Below, in pieces: positions 43,391-48,516 of a DNA stretch of 48,516 bases. This DNA comes from an uncultured Eubacteriales bacterium (GTDB taxonomy: Bacteria > Bacillota > Clostridia > Christensenellales > Aristaeellaceae): positions 1-48,516 of the forward strand of contig ONRC01000024.1 in NCBI GenBank assembly GCA_900320085.1, read 5' to 3'. Under the pieces are notes generated by a model. It was not told where the DNA came from. It was given only the letters and a program-made list of their open reading frames with translations, and made no database searches. Made by a program: the position numbers and the translations under genes. Every line of letters begins with the position of its first letter. Position 1 is the stretch's first letter.

Positions 43391-43785
43391 CTACCTTTGC
43401 AGAAAAAAATACATCATCAGGATAGTCACAGTGGAAATCACCGTGACGGCCCAGCGGACGATGAGGATATGGTGTTGGTCTTGGCGGTGATGCCGCTGGC
43501 CTGGGTGGCGGCCGGCTTCATTTTCAGCAGGGATTGCAGGCCGCCGATGCAGGTGAGGATCACAATCATATTAAAACACGAAAACCTCGTCAGCACAATA
43601 TATATCCCATAACTTTTGTTCAGTGCCAGAGTTTTCCTCTTTCTTTTAAATATGCTATATGTATCACGAATGAAAAAACTGGTTCCGCCCATAGATGGCC
43701 GTCGTATGTAAGAAAGCAATAGGAACGCTGCTCCTTTGAATGAAGACCGAACAATTTTTTGTAAGCGCTTCAAAAACGTCCACAT
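43391..43785 (-). pseudogene. Possible frameshifted small membrane-protein remnant
   Basis: One minus-strand frame (43785 to 43438) includes IVILTCIGGLQSLLKMKPAA and TQASGITAKTNT and then turns into low-complexity serine. A neighbouring frame continues with ILIVRWAVTVISTVTILMMY, then FFLQR and a stop at 43391-43393. A single base change near 43455 would join them into a plausible membrane protein. I recognise no family. The rest of the gap 43311-43886 shows only the potB promoter and nothing else I can identify. Confidence 0.25.
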
Positions 43786-43811
43786 ATTTTCTTTTCTTTC
43801 TGGATTGATCG

Positions 43812-43840
43812 TTGACGGTTTAGGGTTTTCATGATAATAT
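43812..43840 (+). promoter_or_regulatory. Promoter of the pot operon
   Basis: TTGACG (43812-43817) and TAATAT (43835-43840) are separated by 17 bases, 46 bases before the potB start codon. Confidence 0.6.
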
Positions 43841-43886
43841 AGTTATGTTTTCCGAACGTTCATGTGAAACAGGAGGGACGGTCACG

Positions 43887-44726
43887 ATGCTGAAGGGCGG
43901 TATGGGAAAGCGGGCTTGGCTGCTGCTGATCTTGCCCGGTATGCTGTTTGTGACTGTGTTCATGCTCATCCCCCTGTTTTCCATTGTCATTTCCACCTTT
44001 TTCCCCGAAGATGCTTTTACGCTGAATAACTATGGCAAGCTGCTGGAGAGCGTGTATTTTCAGCAGGTGTTCGGCCGCAGCGTGCGCCTGAGCCTGCTGA
44101 GCACGCTTTTATGCGCGCTGCTGGGCTTCCCTTGCGCCTATTACATCAGCCGCTATTCAAAGCATAAGGGCGTGATGATGGCCTTGGCTGTGTTCCCGCT
44201 GTTCACCAGCCCGGTCATCCGCTCCTTCAGCTGGATGGTCATTCTGGGCCGCAAGGGCATCGTGAACCAGTTTCTGGTGAACGTGGGCCTGTTTAACCGG
44301 CCCCAGTCCCTGCTGTACAACGAGTTTTCCATGACCGTGGGCTTCGTGCAGCTGTTCCTGCCCCAGATGATTTTATCCCTCCTGGGCGTGATGGATTCCA
44401 TCCCGGAGGACCTGACCGAGGCGGCGGGCAGCCTGGGTGCGCCCCGCTTCGTGGCCTTCCTGCGCATTATCTTCCCCTTGAGCGTGTCCGGCCTGGTCAC
44501 CGGGGCGGTACTGGTCTTTACCGGCTGCATGACCGCCTACACCACGCCCCAGCTCCTGGGCGCTACCGACACCCAGGTGCTTTCCACCATGGTGTACCAG
44601 TACGCCATGAGCCTGCGCGACTGGGTGCAGGCCTCCGCCGTGGCCATGGTGATGATCGTGGTCACCATGCTGGTGTCCGGGGTTTTCAACCATTTGAGCA
44701 AGAAAATAAATCCCTTGGCAACATAA
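43887..44726 (+). CDS. potB: Spermidine/putrescine-type ABC permease (PotB-like)
   Basis: This 279-residue inner-membrane permease has six segments. The first is LLLILPGMLFVTVFMLIPLFSI, mentioned for its position at residues 11-32. The EAA loop EAAGSLGAPRFVAFLRIIFP contacts the ATPase. AYTTPQLLG near residue 225 is typical of PotB/H proteins. AGGAGGGA at 43871-43878 supports ATG 43887. It is the first gene of a potB-potA-potD-potC order, which differs from the usual A-B-C-D. Polyamine is the likely cargo, but related importers take iron, thiamine or other small molecules. Confidence 0.85.
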   Translation: MLKGGMGKRAWLLLILPGMLFVTVFMLIPLFSIVISTFFPEDAFTLNNYGKLLESVYFQQVFGRSVRLSLLSTLLCALLGFPCAYYISRYSKHKGVMMALAVFPLFTSPVIRSFSWMVILGRKGIVNQFLVNVGLFNRPQSLLYNEFSMTVGFVQLFLPQMILSLLGVMDSIPEDLTEAAGSLGAPRFVAFLRIIFPLSVSGLVTGAVLVFTGCMTAYTTPQLLGATDTQVLSTMVYQYAMSLRDWVQASAVAMVMIVVTMLVSGVFNHLSKKINPLAT

Positions 44727-44739
44727 GGAAACGAAGTTT

Positions 44740-44800
44740 CTGAGGGGAACCTCTCTTTGGAGCCAAAGAGAGGTTCCCCTCAGACTCCCTTCCGAGAAAG
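44740..44800 (+). repeat. Hairpin repeat, family GGGGGAAACC, copy 3
   Basis: A near-perfect 20-bp stem (CTGAGGGGAACCTCTCTTTG with its complement) is followed by the shared tail CTCCCTTCCGAGAAAG. It starts 13 bases behind the potB stop codon and fills most of the 141-bp gap to potA. Several stem bases differ from copies 1, 2 and 4 on both arms at once. Confidence 0.8.
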
Positions 44801-44867
44801 CTGTAAAAAGAATCCTGAAAAGTCAAGCACCTTTGATCGCGACTAACTTTGTTTGGAGGAAGAAACC

Positions 44868-45911
44868 ATGCCGCTGCTGGAGCTGAAAAACATCACCGCC
44901 GGATATGGCAAAAACATCATCCTGCGGGACTTCAACCTGCAAGTGGAGCGGGGCCAGTTCGTGAGCCTGCTGGGTTCCTCCGGCTGCGGCAAGACCACCA
45001 CCCTGCGCCTGATCGCCGGTTTTTCGGAACCGAACGCGGGCAGTATCATTTTTGACGGGCGGGACATTACCCACGTACCCCTGCACAAGCGGAACTTCGG
45101 CTTCGTGTTCCAAAGCTACGCTCTGTTCCCCCATATGACGGTGTTTGACAACGTGGCCTTCGGGCTAAAAATGCGTAAAGTCCCCAAGGAAGAAACCCGG
45201 CAGCGGGTGATGGACATGCTGGCCCTGGTGGACCTGAACGGCTTTGAAAAGCGCTATCCCCGGGAAATGAGCGGCGGCCAGCGCCAGCGCGTGGCCCTGG
45301 CCCGGGCCATGGTGATCCGGCCCGACCTGATGCTCTTTGACGAGCCGCTGTCCAACCTGGACGCCAAGCTGCGGGTGAAAATGCGGGTGGAGATCCGCCG
45401 CATCCAGCAGGAGCTGGGCTTCACCGCCATTTACGTGACCCATGATCAGGAGGAATGCTTCGCCATCTCCGATCAGGTGGCTATCATGAACCAGGGCGTG
45501 ATCGAGCAAATGGACTCTCCCGCCAACATTTTCAACGGGCCCAAGACCGAATTCATCGCCCATTTCGTGGGCTTTGAAAACTTCTTCGATCTCACCCGGA
45601 AAAACGGCGCTCTGACCACCGCTAACGGCGCCGTTCTGACCGTCGCCTCCGACCGGCCCGGCGACCGCTTTAAGGCCTGCATCCGCCCCGAGGACGTGCA
45701 GATTCATCCGGCGGACGCAGCCGTGCCCAACGCCCTGCCCGGCGAAGTGCTGGTGACCACCTTCCTGGGCCGCAATATCCAATACAACGTGCGCACGCCC
45801 ATCGGCGAATTCGCCGTGAAGGCGGAGCAGGGAAACGTTTATTCCATCGGGTCCGGCGTGAAGCTGAGCCTGAGTGCGAATAAAATCATTCTCATTGATT
45901 CCAAATCATAA
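44868..45911 (+). CDS. potA: Spermidine/putrescine-type ABC ATPase (PotA-like)
   Basis: This 347-residue ATPase energises the pot importer. It has Walker A GSSGCGKTTT, Q-loop FVFQSYALFPHMTVFDN, signature MSGGQRQRVALAR, Walker B LMLFDEPLSNLDA and switch H in YVTHDQEECF. A C-terminal TOBE domain holds GRNIQYNV. GGAGGAAGAAACC precedes ATG 44868; the in-frame TTG at 44853 is less likely. The binding protein starts 13 bases after its stop. Confidence 0.9.
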   Translation: MPLLELKNITAGYGKNIILRDFNLQVERGQFVSLLGSSGCGKTTTLRLIAGFSEPNAGSIIFDGRDITHVPLHKRNFGFVFQSYALFPHMTVFDNVAFGLKMRKVPKEETRQRVMDMLALVDLNGFEKRYPREMSGGQRQRVALARAMVIRPDLMLFDEPLSNLDAKLRVKMRVEIRRIQQELGFTAIYVTHDQEECFAISDQVAIMNQGVIEQMDSPANIFNGPKTEFIAHFVGFENFFDLTRKNGALTTANGAVLTVASDRPGDRFKACIRPEDVQIHPADAAVPNALPGEVLVTTFLGRNIQYNVRTPIGEFAVKAEQGNVYSIGSGVKLSLSANKIILIDSKS

Positions 45912-45924
45912 GGAGGAACAACCC

Positions 45925-46974
45925 ATGAAAAAGCTCGTCGCCCTGATCCTCGCCGCCTGCCTGCTGGCGTCCGTCGCCTGCTTCGCCGTGGCCGAGGATA
46001 AGCCCTTCGCCGGCCAGACCCTGACCATCAGCACCTTTGCCTTCAACGCCGAGCTGCTGCAGAAGAACATCTATGATCCCTTCATGGAAATGACCGGCTG
46101 CACCATCGTGGCGGACGGCGCTTCCAATGCCGTGCGCGTGACCAAGCTGGCCGAAGCCGCCGAAGGCGACTACGACGTGGTCATCATTGGTGACATGTTC
46201 GTCAAGCAGCTCATGGCCGAAGGCAAGATCGACACCCTGGACGCCTCCAAGCTGACCAACCTGGATGCCATCTATGACAACGCCAAGGCCCCCATGGGCG
46301 AAGGCTACGGTCCCGCCTACACCTTCAACCGCCTGGGTATCGTGTACGATCCCGACACCTGCCCCGTGGAAATCAAGAGCTTTGCCGATCTGTGGAATCC
46401 TGAGCTGAAGGATTACATCGCCATCCCCGCCATCACCAACACCTCCGGCCCCCTGTTCTACTATGGCGTGGCCGCTGCCTTCGGCCTGGAACCCGGCAAG
46501 GATGACGCCGCGATCTTCGCCAAGTTGGCTGAACTCAAGCCCAACGTGAAGAGCACCTATACCTCCGCCAACAACACCATCACCATGCTGAACCAGGGCG
46601 AAATCTGCGTGGCCGTGCTGCTGGACTATTCCTACACCACCGCCAAGAGCGCCAACCCCGCCTACGTGTGGGTGAACCCCGCCGAAGGCCTGTACGGCGG
46701 CTACAACATGCTCAACATCATCAAGGGCAGCAAGAACAAGGAACTGGCCGAAGCCTTCATCGATTTCTATCTCAGCTATGACGTGCAGTATGCCGAAGCC
46801 ATGGACGGCGTGGACAGCCCCGTGCGCACCGACATCGTGCTGGACGAAGAACACGCCCAGAACTTCACCTACGGCGATATGGTCAGCCAGCTGATCCTGC
46901 CCGACTGGGACTTCGTGACCGAAAACCTGCCCGCCTGGACCGAGCAGTGGAACGAGACCTTCTCTGTGCAGTAA
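45925..46974 (+). CDS. potD: Spermidine/putrescine-type substrate-binding protein (PotD-like)
   Basis: This 349-residue extracytoplasmic binding protein has a signal peptide at residues 1-24 (LLASVACFAVA then ED); the cysteine inside does not make a good lipobox. The mature domain has LTISTFAFNAELLQ at the start, GDYDVVIIGDMFVKQLMAEG, GPAYTFNRLGIVYD and the hinge-region TSGPLFYYG. PotD proteins share this layout and bind polyamines with acidic and aromatic residues, but the ligand cannot be fixed from sequence. AAGGAGG precedes the start. Its codon use is strongly biased to GCC/CTG/AAG, as in highly expressed genes. Confidence 0.85.
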   Translation: MKKLVALILAACLLASVACFAVAEDKPFAGQTLTISTFAFNAELLQKNIYDPFMEMTGCTIVADGASNAVRVTKLAEAAEGDYDVVIIGDMFVKQLMAEGKIDTLDASKLTNLDAIYDNAKAPMGEGYGPAYTFNRLGIVYDPDTCPVEIKSFADLWNPELKDYIAIPAITNTSGPLFYYGVAAAFGLEPGKDDAAIFAKLAELKPNVKSTYTSANNTITMLNQGEICVAVLLDYSYTTAKSANPAYVWVNPAEGLYGGYNMLNIIKGSKNKELAEAFIDFYLSYDVQYAEAMDGVDSPVRTDIVLDEEHAQNFTYGDMVSQLILPDWDFVTENLPAWTEQWNETFSVQ

Positions 46975-46985
46975 ACGCATTTTTT

Positions 46986-47050
46986 TCGGGGGAAACCGCT
47001 CTTTGGAGGCCAAAGAGCGGTTTCCCCCGAACCCCCTTCCGAGAAAGTCA
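46986..47050 (+). repeat. Hairpin repeat, family GGGGGAAACC, copy 4
   Basis: A perfect 20-bp stem (TCGGGGGAAACCGCTCTTTG with its complement) is followed by ACCCCCTTCCGAGAAAG. It begins 12 bases after the potD stop codon and separates potD from potC by 149 bp. Relative to copy 1 the outermost stem pair has changed from C-G/T-A to T-A/C-G while pairing is kept. Confidence 0.8.
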
Positions 47051-47123
47051 TAAAAGGGCTTAATCATTTGATATATCATGCTGTTCAGTACAAAGATACA
47101 TGATAGGAAAGGAGACATCGCCC

Positions 47124-47909
47124 ATGAAAGGAAAGCATCACATTGCCCTGGGGTTGATCACCTTTCTGGTCTATGTGTTTTTGATCGGGCCGCTGGTGAT
47201 CATCATGGCGGCGTCCTTCGGGGAGCAAAACGCTTTGGTATTCCCCGGCCAGGGGTTCACGTTCAAATGGTACGCCCAGGTGTTCCAGATGAACTCCTTC
47301 ATCAAAGCGGCGCTTTTGTCCATCGAGATCGCCTTCGCGGCCACGGCCATCGCCCTGCTGCTGGGGGTGCCCGCAGCCTACGCCATCAACCGGTATTCCT
47401 TCCCGGGCAAGGGCTTTGTGAAAACGCTGTTTCTGTCCCCGGTGCTGATTCCCTGCATCGTGCTGGGTTTTATCATGCTGCGGTATGTGGTGAACCAATG
47501 GAACCTGAGCGTGATCCCCAGCCTGCTCATCGGCCACACGCTTTTGTCCATCCCTTATGTGATGCGGGTGGTCACCTCCTCCCTGGCCAACTTTGATTTC
47601 TCCATGGAGGAAGCGGCGGGCAGCCTGGGTGCGCCCAAGGGCTACGCCTTCTTCCACATCGTGCTGCCCAACATCAAAAGCGGCATCGCCTCCGCCTGCG
47701 TGATGGCGGTGATCAATTCCTTCAACAACGTGTCCCTCTCCACCTTCCTGACCGCGCCGGGCGTGAACATGCTGCCCATCGAGATCATGGGCTATGTGGA
47801 ATATCACTTCGACCCCACCATCGCCGCCCTGGCCACCGTCATGATGCTGGTCACCCTGGGCGTGATGCTGCTGATCGAAAAGACCCTGGGGCTGCAAACA
47901 GTGGTTTGA
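47124..47909 (+). CDS. potC: Spermidine/putrescine-type ABC permease (PotC-like)
   Basis: This 261-residue second permease of the pot importer has six membrane segments. The beginning (FLVYVFLIGPLVIIMAASF), the EAA loop EAAGSLGAPKGYAFFHIVLP and INSFNNVSLSTFL near residue 200 are typical of PotC/I. AAAGGAG at about 47108 supports ATG 47124 over 47100. It pairs with PotB. The composite repeat at 47961 follows and may end the transcript. Confidence 0.88.
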   Translation: MKGKHHIALGLITFLVYVFLIGPLVIIMAASFGEQNALVFPGQGFTFKWYAQVFQMNSFIKAALLSIEIAFAATAIALLLGVPAAYAINRYSFPGKGFVKTLFLSPVLIPCIVLGFIMLRYVVNQWNLSVIPSLLIGHTLLSIPYVMRVVTSSLANFDFSMEEAAGSLGAPKGYAFFHIVLPNIKSGIASACVMAVINSFNNVSLSTFLTAPGVNMLPIEIMGYVEYHFDPTIAALATVMMLVTLGVMLLIEKTLGLQTVV

Positions 47910-47960
47910 AACTGTTCACAGTCGTGTTCTCAAGGGCAAATTTCAAAACAAACTGGCGAG

Positions 47961-48379
47961 AACGCCGGGGGCTGCGCGCCCCCAGACCTGCGCCAGGGTG
48001 GTGACCACCCTGGACCCGCAACCGGCGAAATAACGTTGCTGGAATAACCAAACAACCTTCGCCTGCCGCGCTGGGGTTACGATAAGTTTGAGCGCTTCTG
48101 GCCCAAGAAAGCCCGGGAATAATCCGCAGGGGAAAGTAAACTTTCCCCTGCGGATTATTCCCGGGCTTTCCCCGGATGCTAAGCATCCGGGCTGGAGGCT
48201 TTGCCGCCGGGCCAGAAGCACCACGACACCAAGCCGGACTTCCGCGGTCCTCCATTTTTCAACGGAAACCGAGTTGGTTTTGCCATTCAAGCTTTATCCG
48301 TTTTTGCGGGTCCAGGGGGATCATCCCCCTGGTGCAGGTGCACGAGGGCCGCACAGGCCCTCGCCTCGTCGTTACCCTT
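47961..48379 (+). repeat. Composite hairpin repeat, copy 3
   Basis: This 419-bp copy, without insert modules, starts with CGGGGGCTGCGCGCCCCC. It contains CCAGGGTGGTGACCACCCTGG at 47993-48013, the shared CTGCCGCGCTGGGGTTACGA, and a perfect 26-bp hairpin at 48111-48166 (arms begin GCCCGGGAATAATCCGCAGG, loop TAAA). It continues with CCCGGATGCTAAGCATCCGGG, a GGAGGCTTTGCCGCC hairpin, CCAGGGGGATCATCCCCCTGG at 48312-48332 and GAGGGCCGCACAGGCCCTC. It ends at GTCGTTACCCTT. It lies directly behind potC. Confidence 0.87.
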
Positions 48380-48516
48380 CACAACACGGCTCTTAGTATT
48401 TCTTAGTATTATAGAAGATGAATAGATAATATGTAGTGCCCCCGGCATTGTAGCAACGTGGATTTACCTGTATACTTGAAGTGGAAACAAGAAACAGGGA
48501 TTACCGCATACAAAGG
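48380..48516. other. Right edge of window, no gene identified
   Basis: The last 137 bases are AT-richer than the rest and contain TTAGTATTTCTTAGTATTAT. I see no convincing open frame, promoter pair or known repeat end. It could be the start of a mobile element or the upstream region of a gene outside the window. Confidence 0.4.

Noticed and set aside
43340..43612. A 90-codon plus-strand gene
   Set aside because: It has no ribosome binding site and runs opposite the membrane-protein-like remnant, which reads better on the minus strand.

Overview
This window looks like chromosome of a fairly GC-rich gut- or rumen-type member of the Clostridia (Bacillota). The evidence is an hrcA-grpE-dnaK-dnaJ heat-shock cluster with a textbook CIRCE operator, many LacI/AraC/Rrf2 regulators, sugar ABC transporters without their own ATPase, strong GGAGG ribosome binding sites, and exported proteins whose signal peptides mostly end in an A-x-A-E pattern. 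A placement near Christensenellales is my inference from that signal-peptide style and is not proven.

Layout. 1-1600: debris of a mobile element (a MobA/MobL relaxase fragment with its HUH motif, the C-terminal end of a chloramphenicol acetyltransferase, an intact GNAT acetyltransferase, and a frame-broken remnant). 1627-2910: a SpoVB/MATE-like flippase. 3577-17849: a carbohydrate block, with a GH3 enzyme and peptidase T on the minus strand, divergent from a LacI-family regulator; then a secreted protein of repeated beta-rich modules, an LplABC-like importer (two permeases and a binding protein), and a secreted GH5 glucanase whose tail carries the same module. 18036-20514: cysK, divergent from an esterase gene and an Rrf2 regulator. 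20794-26797: dnaJ, a lipoprotein gene, dnaK, grpE and hrcA. 27069-37360: one long minus-strand molybdenum block (modA-modB-modC-moeA-molybdopterin-binding protein-moaA-mobB/moaC fusion-mog/moaE fusion-uvrA-like), preceded by what looks like two tandem molybdenum-cofactor riboswitches with intrinsic terminators between them. 37797-43310: a heterodimeric ABC exporter flanked by two AraC-type regulators. 43887-47909: a potB-potA-potD-potC polyamine-type importer.

The most unusual content is between the genes. At least five families of palindromic intergenic repeat occur here. One family is a ~415-bp composite element present three times (2941-3569, 13571-13925, 47961-48379), built from hairpins whose stems change in a compensatory way between copies. 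In the first copy, a ~107-bp module sits in the tips of two different hairpins. The two module copies share fixed linkers but have three separately covarying helices, which is the signature of a conserved RNA (or single-stranded DNA) structure. I do not recognise it as a known family, and it is my best candidate for something undescribed. A second family of 20-bp perfect hairpins lies inside the pot operon and around dnaK/dnaJ, and a ~102-bp MITE-like repeat lies inside the heat-shock operon between grpE and dnaK.

No tRNA, rRNA or CRISPR array was seen.
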